49,752 bases of DNA from Acrocarpospora pleiomorpha (lineage in GTDB: Bacteria; Actinomycetota; Actinomycetes; Streptosporangiales; Streptosporangiaceae). Under the pieces are notes generated by a model, which saw only the letters and a list, made by a program, of their open reading frames with translations, was not told the DNA's origin and did no database searches. The position numbers and the translations under genes were made by a program. This document shows, in pieces, positions 7,876 to 15,213 of the stretch. Positions within the stretch are counted from its first letter, which is position 1. Every line of letters begins with the position of its first letter. The stretch covers positions 1 to 49,752 of the forward strand of contig NZ_BLAF01000078.1 in NCBI RefSeq assembly GCF_009687885.1. The letters are read 5' to 3'.

Positions 7876-8324
7876 GGCAGCCGCATCTCCAGCCCGAACT
7901 CCGCCATGATCTTCTTGATCAGGGTGATGTCCTTCGGCCCAGGCGGCATGTCCGCGAGCGCCTGGTAGTAGCCCTCAAGACCCGCCGGTGAGACCACCGA
8001 GATGACCCGGGACTCCTCCTTGTACGGATTCCGGAACGTGTGCACCACGTTGCGCGGCAGGTACAGGTAATCGCCGTGCTCCAGGGTGAAGTCCTCGCCA
8101 CCCAGGTGGACGTCGAGCCGCCCGGCCAGGCAGATGAACGACTCGTCCTCGCGGGTGTGCAGGTGGGGCGGCGGGCCGTCGGTCTCCGGCGGGACGGCGT
8201 ACTCGAACAGCGAGTACGCGTCGTGGGTCGACTTGCCGTCGGTCTTCATCGTGATGCCCAGGCCGATCGCCGCGATCTTGTGTCCGTCGCGGGACGGCAG
8301 CATGTATCCACCACCTAGTGTCAC
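7872..8324 (-). CDS. single-domain cupin protein
   Basis: 150 residues. Cupin motif 1 is PPPHLHTREDESFICLAG with metal ligands HLH and Glu, motif 2 ends VVHTFRN with the third histidine. Quercetinase-like or regulatory cupins have this arrangement; the substrate is unknown. The GTG at 8324 is preceded by AAGGAGG 5 nt away, better supported than the ATG at 8303. First gene of a two-gene operon with the FMO. Its 84-nt upstream region contains a 17-bp palindrome (8392-8408) that probably binds the adjacent IclR protein. Confidence 0.85.
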   Translation of the reverse strand: MTLGGGYMLPSRDGHKIAAIGLGITMKTDGKSTHDAYSLFEYAVPPETDGPPPHLHTREDESFICLAGRLDVHLGGEDFTLEHGDYLYLPRNVVHTFRNPYKEESRVISVVSPAGLEGYYQALADMPPGPKDITLIKKIMAEFGLEMRLP

Positions 8325-8391
8325 CGTGGCCTCCTTCGCCGTGTGTCTGATGTCACAGCGTGCGGGGGCTTGATGTGATCCGCAATCAGGT

Positions 8392-8408
8392 GTCCCACTG
8401 ACTGGGAC
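8392..8408. promoter_or_regulatory. candidate IclR operator, copy 1
   Basis: GTCCCACTGACTGGGAC is a 17-bp palindrome with one mismatched pair, lying directly after the IclR stop codon and about 70 nt before the cupin start. A near-identical palindrome covers the IclR start (9150-9166); both are followed by TCA. Two copies flanking one regulator gene are good evidence for a shared operator, though not for its binder. Confidence 0.5.
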
Positions 8409-9170
8409 TCAGCGTCGGGTGGAGTACGTCCGGGAGGCGGCCGAGGCGGCCATCCGCACGGCGGGCCCGATCCGGTCGGCCCGAACGAGCTGGCTGGGCC
8501 CGGTGACGGACAGCGCCGCGACCACGTCGCCCAGAGGTCCGAAGATCGGCGCCGCGACGCAGCTGACGCCGATGACCCCCTCCTCACGGTCGATCGCCCA
8601 GCCGCGCTCCGGGACGGCGGTCAGCTCACGCATGATGGCGACCGGGCTGGTCAGCGTGCGGGGCGTGCGCGCGGGGAGCGGGGCGCCGAGGACCGCCTCG
8701 ATGACCGGCGGATCGGAGTAGGCCAGAATGGCCCGGCCCAGCGCCGAGCAGTACGCCGGGATGATCCCGCCGACCTGCGACAACATCGGCATCGCCCGAT
8801 GGCCGGTGATCTTCTCCACGACCAGGATCTGGCCGCCCTCCAGCACGCCCAGCTGCGCTGTGATCTTGGTGGCGTGGTGCAGGTCCTGCAGGAACGGCAG
8901 CACCGCCTCGCGGAGCTCCATCCGGATCGGGGCGAGGCTGGCGATCTCGAAGAGCCGGTTGCCGATCCGGTAGCGGCTCCTGGGCTTGTCCAGCCAGCCG
9001 AGCTGGAGCATCCGGCCGGCGGTGCGATGCGTGGTCGAACGCGGCAGGCCGCTGCGCGCGACCAGCGCGGCGAGGGTGAGCTCGCGGTGGGTCGCGTCGA
9101 ACGCGCCCAGGATCGCGGCCGCCCGGTCGAGCCCGCCCATCGCCGATACGTCCCGCTCAGCGGGACTCAT
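8409..9170 (-). CDS. IclR-family transcriptional regulator
   Basis: 253 residues. N-terminal winged helix-turn-helix (about residues 12-70: LDRAAAILGAF, LTLAALVARSGLPRSTTHRTAGRMLQLGWLDK) and C-terminal effector-binding domain (about 85-250: VVEKITGHRAMPMLSQVGG, AYCSALGRAILAY, GWAIDREEGVIGVSCVAAPIFG). IclR proteins often control aromatic catabolism with a pathway intermediate as ligand. The gene lies between the cupin-FMO operon and the divergent meta-cleavage operon and probably controls both. The annotated ATG 9170 overlaps a 17-bp palindrome in codons 2-7; ATG 9140 (MGGLDRAA) is a plausible alternative start, and neither has a strong ribosome site. Confidence 0.88.
   Translation of the reverse strand: MSPAERDVSAMGGLDRAAAILGAFDATHRELTLAALVARSGLPRSTTHRTAGRMLQLGWLDKPRSRYRIGNRLFEIASLAPIRMELREAVLPFLQDLHHATKITAQLGVLEGGQILVVEKITGHRAMPMLSQVGGIIPAYCSALGRAILAYSDPPVIEAVLGAPLPARTPRTLTSPVAIMRELTAVPERGWAIDREEGVIGVSCVAAPIFGPLGDVVAALSVTGPSQLVRADRIGPAVRMAASAASRTYSTRR
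9150..9166. promoter_or_regulatory. candidate IclR operator, copy 2
   Basis: GTCCCGCTCAGCGGGAC has perfect 8-bp arms around one central base and matches copy 1 at 8392-8408 at 13 of 17 positions. It overlaps the first codons of the IclR gene and lies about 70 nt before the divergent SDR start, suited to autorepression and to control of the + strand operon. Confidence 0.5.
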
Positions 9171-9182
9171 CGTTGGTTCCCG

Positions 9183-9192
9183 GTATGCATAC
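9183..9192. promoter_or_regulatory. palindrome GTATGCATAC between the IclR gene and the SDR operon
   Basis: A perfect 10-bp palindrome in the 63-nt divergent intergenic region. It could be a second regulator site or part of the promoter. No confident -35/-10 pair was found around it. Confidence 0.3.
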
Positions 9193-9233
9193 GAGTCAGG
9201 CTAAACCTCGTCTCGATCCCTTGGGAGGCCGTC

Positions 9234-9974
9234 ATTCGTACCGCATTCGTCGGCGGCGGAGCCACCGGCATTGGTTACGCGATCGCCGAGCGGCTGGCCC
9301 GCTCCGGGCACCGCGTCGTGATCACCGGCCGCCGCGGCGACGCCCTCGACGCCGCCGCGCTGCGGCTCAAGGAGAGCACCGGCGCCACGGTCGCGACGCT
9401 GGTCAACGACATATCTGAGGGGGATGCCCCAGTCGATGACATGGACATCCTCATCCTGAACGCCGGGGGTCCTCCGCCCGGCCGGATCCTCGACGTCGGC
9501 GACGACGCCTGGCGGGCGGCCACCGAGCTGCTGCTGCTCGGCCCGCTGGGGCTGGCGCGGCGCGCGCTGCCCGCCATGGCCGGGCGCGGCTTCGGCCGGG
9601 TGGTCTTCGTGACCTCGGCCGCCGTCCGCCAGCCGCAGCCCGATCTCGCCGTCTCGGTGGTGCTGAGGTCGGCGGTCACGGCCGCCGCCAAGCTGCTCGC
9701 CCGCGAGCACGCGGCGGACGGCGTCACGGTCAACTGTGTGGCCCCCGGCGCCATCGACACCCAGCGCCGCCGGGAGATCCTGGCCGGGCGGGCACGCCGT
9801 ACCGGACTCCCGGAAGCGGAGCTCGACGCCGAGGACGTCAGCGGCATTCCGGCGGGACGGCCGGGACGGCCGGACGAGATCGCCGCGGCGGTCGAGTTCC
9901 TGGTGTCGGCGGACGCGAGTTACCTCAACGGGACCGTGCTGACGGTCGACGGTGGAAGGACGGAAACGATCTGA
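9234..9974 (+). CDS. SDR oxidoreductase of the catabolic operon, apparent ATT start
   Basis: 246 residues. Motifs: AFVGGGATGIGYAIAERL (cofactor site), LILNAGGPPPG, catalytic Ser in FVTSAAVRQ, and a SSRAxK-equivalent region LRSAVTAAAKLLA in place of the usual YxxxK: no tyrosine precedes the lysine, so catalysis may be atypical. No ATG, GTG or TTG lies in frame near the N-terminus; the only well-placed initiator is ATT 9234, 5 nt after GGGAGG (9223-9228), which puts the Rossmann motif exactly where SDR proteins have it. Stop overlaps the next gene's ATG by one base. First gene of the meta-cleavage operon, probably dehydrogenating a diol or alcohol intermediate. Confidence 0.75.
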   Translation: MRTAFVGGGATGIGYAIAERLARSGHRVVITGRRGDALDAAALRLKESTGATVATLVNDISEGDAPVDDMDILILNAGGPPPGRILDVGDDAWRAATELLLLGPLGLARRALPAMAGRGFGRVVFVTSAAVRQPQPDLAVSVVLRSAVTAAAKLLAREHAADGVTVNCVAPGAIDTQRRREILAGRARRTGLPEAELDAEDVSGIPAGRPGRPDEIAAAVEFLVSADASYLNGTVLTVDGGRTETI

Positions 9975-10456
9975 TGTCGCAATTCGAGATGGCCGAGTTC
10001 CTCGGCTCGATCAGTGATGTGGTACGGCCCGGTCCGGCGCGTCCCGTGGTCGTCCACGCGGCCGAGCTGGAGACGCTGCCGGCCGATCAGGTGCACAACC
10101 CGACGACCCTGTCGATCGCGGGCAAGCTGCCGACCGCGACGTTCGAGATCTTCCGGCAGACGATCCCGCCCAGGCTGAGCTCCGACATGCAGCGGCACCA
10201 TCACGAGACGGTGCATTTCGTGATCTCCGGGCGCGGCCACAGCGAGGTCGAGGACGAGACCGCCGACTGGGCCGCCGGGGATTTCGTCTACACCCCGCCC
10301 TGGACGTGGCACCGCCACTACAACGACTCCGCCGAGGAGCCCGTCGAGTTCCTCACCATCGAGAACTCCCGCCTGCTGAACCTGCTGGGCGTCGGACGGC
10401 GCCAGAGCGCGGGCCTGTGCACCGTCGCGGAGGCCAGGAGGACTTTCCATGACTGA
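9974..10456 (+). CDS. cupin protein of the catabolic operon
   Basis: 160 residues. The cupin core spans about residues 55-140: MQRHHHETVHFVISGRGHSEVE carries the histidine cluster and GDFVYTPPWTWHRHYN the second motif, resembling gentisate-dioxygenase-like or sugar-phosphate-type cupins. It may be an auxiliary oxygenase or isomerase in the pathway. ATG overlaps the SDR stop (TGATG) and its own stop overlaps the hydrolase start by 8 nt, so it is clearly within the operon. Confidence 0.8.
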   Translation: MSQFEMAEFLGSISDVVRPGPARPVVVHAAELETLPADQVHNPTTLSIAGKLPTATFEIFRQTIPPRLSSDMQRHHHETVHFVISGRGHSEVEDETADWAAGDFVYTPPWTWHRHYNDSAEEPVEFLTIENSRLLNLLGVGRRQSAGLCTVAEARRTFHD

Positions 10457-11300
10457 CCACATCAGCATCTGGGGCGAGCTGTCCGACGTCGATCACGAGC
10501 TGCGCCACGTCGACGTCGGCGGCGTGCGCACCCGGGTGCTTCGCGCGGGCGCGGGCCCGGACCTGATCCTGCTGCACGGCACCGGCGGGCACCTGGAGGC
10601 GTACGCGCGCGACATCGCCGGGCTGGCCACCGCCTTCCGGGTCACCGCGTACGACATGGTGGGGCACGGGTGGTCGGATCTGCCGGACCGGCCGTACACG
10701 ATCGATGTGCTGTCCGATCACCTGGTCGGCCTCATGGACGCGCTGGGCGTCGAGTCCGCCCACCTGTCCGGCGAGTCGCTCGGCGGCTGGGTGGCCGCCT
10801 GGACCGCGGCGCACCATCCGGGCCGAGTCGAGCGCATGGTGCTCAACACCCCGGGCAACATCGCCAACAAGCCGGAGGTGATGGTCCGGCTGCGGGAGAG
10901 CACCATGGCCGCGGTGACCGACCCGAGCGAGGCGAACGTGCGCAGGCGCGTCGAGTTCCTGTTCCACCACAAGGAGCTGGTCACCGGCGAGCTGGTCGGC
11001 CTCCGCCGCGCGGTCTACAGCCGTCCGGGCTTCGTGCGGGCCATCACCAATACTCTGGTGCTGCAGGATCCCGAGGTGCGGAAGGACTTCGCCTGGGATC
11101 CCTCCTGGGTGGGCAAGATCACCGCCCCGACGCTGCTGCTGTGGACCGACCACGACCCGACCGGCGGCCTCGACGAGGCGCGGATGCTGCTGGACTGGCT
11201 GCCCGATGCCCGGCTGCACGTGATCGCCGACGCGGGGCACTGGCCGCAGTGGGAGAAGCCCGAAGAGTACCTGCGCGTTCACCACGAGTTCCTGGCATGA
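10449..11300 (+). CDS. alpha/beta hydrolase, meta-cleavage product (C-C) hydrolase type
   Basis: 283 residues. Catalytic triad candidates: Ser110 in SGESLGGW, Asp234 or Asp236 in LLWTDHDPTGG, and His264 in ADAGHWPQWEKPEEY; oxyanion loop LLHGTGGHLEAYARD. This matches the MhpC/BphD/HsaD group that cleaves 2-hydroxy-6-oxo-dienoates formed by extradiol dioxygenases, and the next gene is such a dioxygenase. The start overlaps the cupin and the stop overlaps the dioxygenase start by 4 nt. The natural substrate is unknown. Confidence 0.85.
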   Translation: MTDHISIWGELSDVDHELRHVDVGGVRTRVLRAGAGPDLILLHGTGGHLEAYARDIAGLATAFRVTAYDMVGHGWSDLPDRPYTIDVLSDHLVGLMDALGVESAHLSGESLGGWVAAWTAAHHPGRVERMVLNTPGNIANKPEVMVRLRESTMAAVTDPSEANVRRRVEFLFHHKELVTGELVGLRRAVYSRPGFVRAITNTLVLQDPEVRKDFAWDPSWVGKITAPTLLLWTDHDPTGGLDEARMLLDWLPDARLHVIADAGHWPQWEKPEEYLRVHHEFLA

Positions 11301-12232
11301 GCGAGATCATCGGCATGGTGGGGATGTCGCACTCCCCGTTCGCGACCCTGCTGCCGCCCGCCGACCCCGCTCAGCCGGGCGGGCGCTTCCTCGCCGACGC
11401 CCGGCGCGTCGCCGCGGCCGTGGCCGCGCTCGCGCCCGACGCGCTCGTGGTCATCGGCCCCGACCACTTCCACGCCAACTTCTACGACGCCATGCCCCCC
11501 TTCATCCTCGGCGTCGAACAGGCCGACGGGTTCGGCGACTTCGGCAGCAAGGCGGGCCCGCTGCCGGTCGCCTCGGCGCTGGCGTGGTCGATCCGCGACG
11601 CCCTCGCCGACGACGGCTTCGACCTGACCCTGTCGTACGCGCTGACCGTCGACCACGGCATCGCGCAGAGCTATGACATGGTCCGCGGCACGGCCGACCT
11701 CCCCATGGTCCCGCTGGTCGTGAACACCGCCGCGCCGCCGCTGCCCGGCATGCCGCGCTGCGTCCAGCTGGGCCGCTCGCTCGGCGCGGCCATCCGCGGT
11801 TCGGGGTACGCCGGGCGGGTGCTGCTCGTGGCCAGCGGCGGGCTGTCGCACTGGCTCCCGTCCAACGACCCGCGGGACCCGTCGGTCGCCGCGGACCGCC
11901 GCGAGGCGGTGATCCGCGGCCGCAAGGACACGCGCGCGTTCGCCGCCGCCCGCGAGCCGCGCGTCCTGGCCATGGCCGGCAATCCGGACGCGCCGGTCAA
12001 CGCGGAGTGGGACCGGTGGTTCCTCAAGCAGCTCGGCACGGCCGACCTCGCGCCGGTGGCCGACCTCGGCGACGAGGGCCTGGAGCGGATGGCGGGCAGC
12101 GGCGGGCACGAGATTCGGACCTGGCTGATCGGACTGGCCGCAATGGGCCGGCCGCTCGTGTGGACCAGCTACGAACCGGTGCCGGAATGGATCACCGGCA
12201 TGGGCATCGGCACCACGTTCGAGGTGAGCTGA
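11297..12232 (+). CDS. type III extradiol ring-cleavage dioxygenase (MhpB/LigB superfamily)
   Basis: 311 residues, similar in length to 2,3-dihydroxyphenylpropionate 1,2-dioxygenase (about 314). Family residues: His12 in GMSHSPF, His57/His59 in GPDHFHANFYD, His120 in VDHGIAQSYD and His185 in ASGGLSHWL, as expected for the Fe(II) site and the acid/base histidines. It opens a catechol ring next to the hydroxyl pair. ATGA overlap with the hydrolase and a 1-nt gap to the hydratase place it at the centre of the operon. Confidence 0.88.
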   Translation: MSEIIGMVGMSHSPFATLLPPADPAQPGGRFLADARRVAAAVAALAPDALVVIGPDHFHANFYDAMPPFILGVEQADGFGDFGSKAGPLPVASALAWSIRDALADDGFDLTLSYALTVDHGIAQSYDMVRGTADLPMVPLVVNTAAPPLPGMPRCVQLGRSLGAAIRGSGYAGRVLLVASGGLSHWLPSNDPRDPSVAADRREAVIRGRKDTRAFAAAREPRVLAMAGNPDAPVNAEWDRWFLKQLGTADLAPVADLGDEGLERMAGSGGHEIRTWLIGLAAMGRPLVWTSYEPVPEWITGMGIGTTFEVS

Positions 12233-12233
12233 G

Positions 12234-12998
12234 GTGGCCCTCGAGCGGCTGCTGACGGCCCGGGCCACGGGGCACCCCTGCGCTCCGGTGCGGTCCCTGG
12301 TGCCGGACATCGACGCGGCGTACGCCGTGCAGTCCGCGTGGGTGGCTTCCGAGGTCGCGGCGGGAGCCGTGGTCGTGGGCCGCAAGGTGGGGCTCACCAA
12401 CCCCGTCGTCCAGGCTCAGCTCGGTGTCGACCAGCCCGACTCCGGGGTGCTGCTCGACACGATGGAGTGCCCGGCGGGCACCCCCATCGACATCGGCCGG
12501 ACCCTCCAGCCGAAGATCGAAGCCGAGATCGCGTTCGTGCTCGCGAGCGACCTGACCGGCCCCGCCCTCGAGCCCGCCGACGTCGCCGCCGCGACCGGCT
12601 GGGTCGTCGCGGCGCTGGAGATCGTGGACAGCCGGATCGCCGGCTGGGACATCGACATCGTCGACACCGTCGCGGACAACGCCTCCTCCGGCCTGTTCAC
12701 GCTGGGCTCCCGCCGCCGCCTGGACGGGCTCGACCTGGCAGGATGCGCGATGACGATGCGCCGGGGCGCGGAGATCGTGTCGACCGGATCCGGGGCGGCG
12801 TGCCTCGGCGATCCGCTCAACGCGGTCGCCTGGCTGGCCAGGTCCGCCCGCGATCGCGGCCGGCCGCTGCGCGCGGGCGACATCGTGCTGTCCGGCGCGC
12901 TCGGCCCGATGGCGCCGGTACTCCCGGGTGACAGATTCGACGCGTCGATCGACGGCATCGGCTCGGTCAGCGCGACCTTCACCGGGAGGCGTACATGA
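12234..12998 (+). CDS. mhpD: 2-keto-4-pentenoate (2-oxopent-4-enoate) hydratase, MhpD type
   Basis: 254 residues from GTG 12234. The fumarylacetoacetase-like fold is recognisable: VGRKVGLTNPVVQAQLGVDQPDSGVLLD near the N-terminus, metal ligands in QPKIEAEIAFVLA and ALEIVDSRI, and GDIVLSGALGPMAPVLPGD near the end. It hydrates 2-hydroxypenta-2,4-dienoate to 4-hydroxy-2-oxovalerate. Normally followed by mhpF and mhpE; here only a scar of those genes follows, with the mhpF ATG overlapping this stop by 4 nt. Confidence 0.88.
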   Translation: MALERLLTARATGHPCAPVRSLVPDIDAAYAVQSAWVASEVAAGAVVVGRKVGLTNPVVQAQLGVDQPDSGVLLDTMECPAGTPIDIGRTLQPKIEAEIAFVLASDLTGPALEPADVAAATGWVVAALEIVDSRIAGWDIDIVDTVADNASSGLFTLGSRRRLDGLDLAGCAMTMRRGAEIVSTGSGAACLGDPLNAVAWLARSARDRGRPLRAGDIVLSGALGPMAPVLPGDRFDASIDGIGSVSATFTGRRT

Positions 12999-13119
12999 CG
13001 GACGTGGCCGTGATCGGTTCCGGCAACATCGGCACCGATCTCATGATGAAGATCCTCCGGCTCGGCAAGAACCTGCGGATGGCCGCCAGGTCGACATCGC
13101 CCTCGACCTGGCGTCCTAG
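12995..13119 (+). pseudogene. mhpF'-'mhpE deletion scar (acetaldehyde dehydrogenase start joined to aldolase end)
   Basis: The first 31 codons read MTDVAVIGSGNIGTDLMMK...LRMAA, the conserved N-terminus of acylating acetaldehyde dehydrogenase (MhpF/DmpF, normally about 300 residues). From about 13087, in another frame, the sequence reads QVDIALDLAS then TAG (13117-13119), which resembles the C-terminus of 4-hydroxy-2-oxovalerate aldolase (MhpE/DmpG, ...VDVALDL). The simplest reading is a deletion of about 1.8-1.9 kb between the two genes. The mhpF frame itself runs on to 13180 through unrelated sequence. The C-terminal match is short and recalled from memory. Confidence 0.7.
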
Positions 13120-14297
13120 AAGCTGCGGGGGAGTCCCAGGACCTGGGTGGCGAGGTAGTTCAGGAGGAGTTCCTCGGTGACGGGGGCGACCTTGCCGATG
13201 CGGGCCTCGTTCAGCAGGCGGGCGACCGGATACTCCAGCGAGTACGCCATCCCCCCGTGCGTCTGGAAGGCCGCGTCCGCCGCCTCCCACGCGGCCTGCG
13301 AGGCCGAGAGCTTGGCGATGTTGGCCTCGGTGCCGCACGGCTGCCCTTGGTCGAACAGCCAGGCGGCCTTGTACAGCATCAGCCGGGCGAGTTCGATCTT
13401 GGCCTTCACCCGGGCCAGCGGGAACGCGATCGCCTGGTTGGAGCCGATCGGGCGGCCGAAGACCTCGCGCTCCTTGGCGTACGCGACGCCGACCCGGAGG
13501 GCGACCTCGGCGCCGCCGAGGGCGGAGGCGGCCAGGAGCACCCGTTCGGGGTTGAGGATGTCCCACAGGACGACGGCGCCGCCGTGCACCTCCCCGATGA
13601 CCGCGTCGGCGGGGACGCGCAGGTCGTCGAGGAAGACCATGTTGGACGGGGTGGTGTTGGCGCCCATCTTGGGGATCGGGCGGTAACTCAGCCGGCCGGC
13701 GGCCACGGCGTCGGGGACGTTGACCAGGAAGACGGTCAGGCCGCTGGTGCGGGGTTTCGCGTCGGCGGCGGGGATCGTGCGGGTGACCAGCAGCATCCAG
13801 GTGGCCCGCTGCACGCCGGTGATCCAGATCTTCTGGCCGTTGATCACATACTCGGAGCCGTCCTGGCGGGCGAAGGTGGAGATCGCCAGCGCGTTGGAGC
13901 CCGCGTCGGGTTCGGTGAGCGCGAAACAGGTCTCGATCTCGCCGGTGGCCAGCTTGGGCAGCAGCGCGGCGCGCTGGGCGGGGCTGCCGTGCCGGGCCAG
14001 CGTCATCGCCCCGAAGCCGGGCGTCAGCACGTAGGTGAAGGCCGAGCCCCCGGCGGAGCCGGACGCCGACAGCGTCTCGGTGGCCACGGCCAGTTCGAGC
14101 AGCCCCTGGCCGCCCCCGCCGTACTCCTCGGGCACGGCCAGGCCGAGCCAGCCGCCTTTGGCCAGCTCGGCCCAGACCTCCTCAGGCCAGCGCTTCTCGG
14201 CTTCGCACCGCTGCCAGTAGTCCATGTCGTATCGCGCGCAGATGGCCGCGATCCCGGCCTGGACGGCTTGGGCGCTCTCGGGAAGCGTGAAGTCCAT
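13116..14297 (-). CDS. acyl-CoA dehydrogenase
   Basis: 393 residues, standard length. MDFTLPESAQ start at ATG 14297; EEYGGGGQG, the FAD-contacting CFALTEPDAGSNA and IWITGVQ segments, and the C-terminal QTHGGMAYSLEYPVARLLNEARIG where the catalytic glutamate-bearing region normally lies. It oxidises an acyl-CoA to the 2-enoyl-CoA with transfer to ETF. Converges on the mhpF/mhpE scar, overlapping its stop by 4 nt, so its downstream flank is the deletion region. Could serve the degradation locus or ordinary beta-oxidation. Confidence 0.88.
   Translation of the reverse strand: MDFTLPESAQAVQAGIAAICARYDMDYWQRCEAEKRWPEEVWAELAKGGWLGLAVPEEYGGGGQGLLELAVATETLSASGSAGGSAFTYVLTPGFGAMTLARHGSPAQRAALLPKLATGEIETCFALTEPDAGSNALAISTFARQDGSEYVINGQKIWITGVQRATWMLLVTRTIPAADAKPRTSGLTVFLVNVPDAVAAGRLSYRPIPKMGANTTPSNMVFLDDLRVPADAVIGEVHGGAVVLWDILNPERVLLAASALGGAEVALRVGVAYAKEREVFGRPIGSNQAIAFPLARVKAKIELARLMLYKAAWLFDQGQPCGTEANIAKLSASQAAWEAADAAFQTHGGMAYSLEYPVARLLNEARIGKVAPVTEELLLNYLATQVLGLPRSF
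13135..13147. terminator. short palindrome at the convergent gene ends
   Basis: CCCAGG-A-CCTGGG lies just past the scar's stop and inside the last codons of the acyl-CoA dehydrogenase. It could fold as a small hairpin terminator for the + strand operon; no U-tract follows. Confidence 0.2.
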
Positions 14298-14308
14298 GGC
14301 CAGCAATC

Positions 14309-14905
14309 CTAGGAGATTCGGCGAGGGCGCCTGGCGTGGTAGACGAACGCCGGGGGCAGGTTGCGCCACACCGTGCGGCCGAGCACGACCTCCTCGAAGG
14401 ATCTCTGCAGGGCCTTCCTGATCCGGACGGCCGGGGGCAGCCGCCGCGCGTGCACGTACGCGAACATGGTGAAAGCCCCGTCCGGCTTCAACGCCGTCAA
14501 AACCCCGTTGAGCAGGGCCTCCTGGGTGCCCGCCCCGAACGCGGCCCACGGCAGCCCGCTGATGATCACATCGGCCTGCCCGGCCCGGCGCGCGGCCATC
14601 AGGTCGGGGAGCTTGCGGGCGTCGTCCACGATCAGCTCCACGCCGGGATGGCGGGTGGACAGGTGGCCGGCCAGCTGGGGGTTGATCTCCACCGCGAGAT
14701 GCCGCCCCCGGCCGCCGAGCCGCCGCTGGATCTCGGCGGTGAACGGGCCCGTCCCCGGCCCCAGCTCGACCACGACCGGGTCGCCGTCCTCGGGGATCGG
14801 CACGGAGATCGCGGTGGCGAGCCGCCGGGAGCTGGGGGCGATCGCGCCGATCACGGCGGGGGAGCGCATGAACTGCCCGAAGAAGAGCGCTGGTTCGTTG
14901 GCCAT
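14309..14905 (-). CDS. SAM-dependent methyltransferase, phospholipid N-methyltransferase-like
   Basis: 198 residues from ATG 14905 (GTG 14914 possible). N-terminal FFGQFMRSPAVIGAIAPSSRRLA is typical of the PmtA/KsgA-like group, motif I is VVELGPGTGPFT, motif II VEINPQLA, motif III ends ISGLPWAAF. Such enzymes methylate phosphatidylethanolamine or related lipids, but rRNA dimethylase-like relatives cannot be excluded. Eleven nt separate its stop from the downstream acyl-CoA dehydrogenase start, so the two may be co-transcribed. Confidence 0.75.
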   Translation of the reverse strand: MANEPALFFGQFMRSPAVIGAIAPSSRRLATAISVPIPEDGDPVVVELGPGTGPFTAEIQRRLGGRGRHLAVEINPQLAGHLSTRHPGVELIVDDARKLPDLMAARRAGQADVIISGLPWAAFGAGTQEALLNGVLTALKPDGAFTMFAYVHARRLPPAVRIRKALQRSFEEVVLGRTVWRNLPPAFVYHARRPRRIS

Positions 14906-15060
14906 GGCCTGCACGCTAAAGGGTGAACGGCACCGGTGACCACGGTCGAGCGGCCAGAGACACCGGCCACTTGGAGGACCCGCCTCCTCCCAGCGAAGGA
15001 GAAGACCACGCTGACCGGGGGATGCGAAGGGGTTCCGAGTGTGAGGGAGAACACGATACC

Positions 15061-15204
15061 GACCGGGATGGATACGGAAATCTGAGGATCGGGCCGGGTG
15101 TGGGAGGGAGCCCGATGATCGGGTCCGGTGTTCGGGCGGCGCTCGGTATGACCGGGACGGATACGTATCCGCGGGGGAACCCGGTGGTGACCGGGACGGA
15201 TACG
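15061..15204. repeat. three copies of a 16-mer upstream of the histidine kinase gene
   Basis: GACCGGGAYGGATACG occurs at 15061-15076, 15150-15165 and 15189-15204, all in the same orientation; a degenerate copy is near 15012. The middle copy extends into the palindrome GGATACGTATCC (15160-15171). The last copy ends 9 nt before the kinase ATG. The 308-nt gap 14906-15213 contains no other feature I can support. Probably binding sites for a regulator, perhaps the NarL-type regulator encoded two genes on. Confidence 0.55.
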
Positions 15205-15213
15205 GTTTCAGTC

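Noticed and set aside
9183..9207. TTGGTT (9173) with TAAACC (9202) as a promoter for the SDR operon
   Set aside because: The spacer is 23 bp, too long for a housekeeping promoter.
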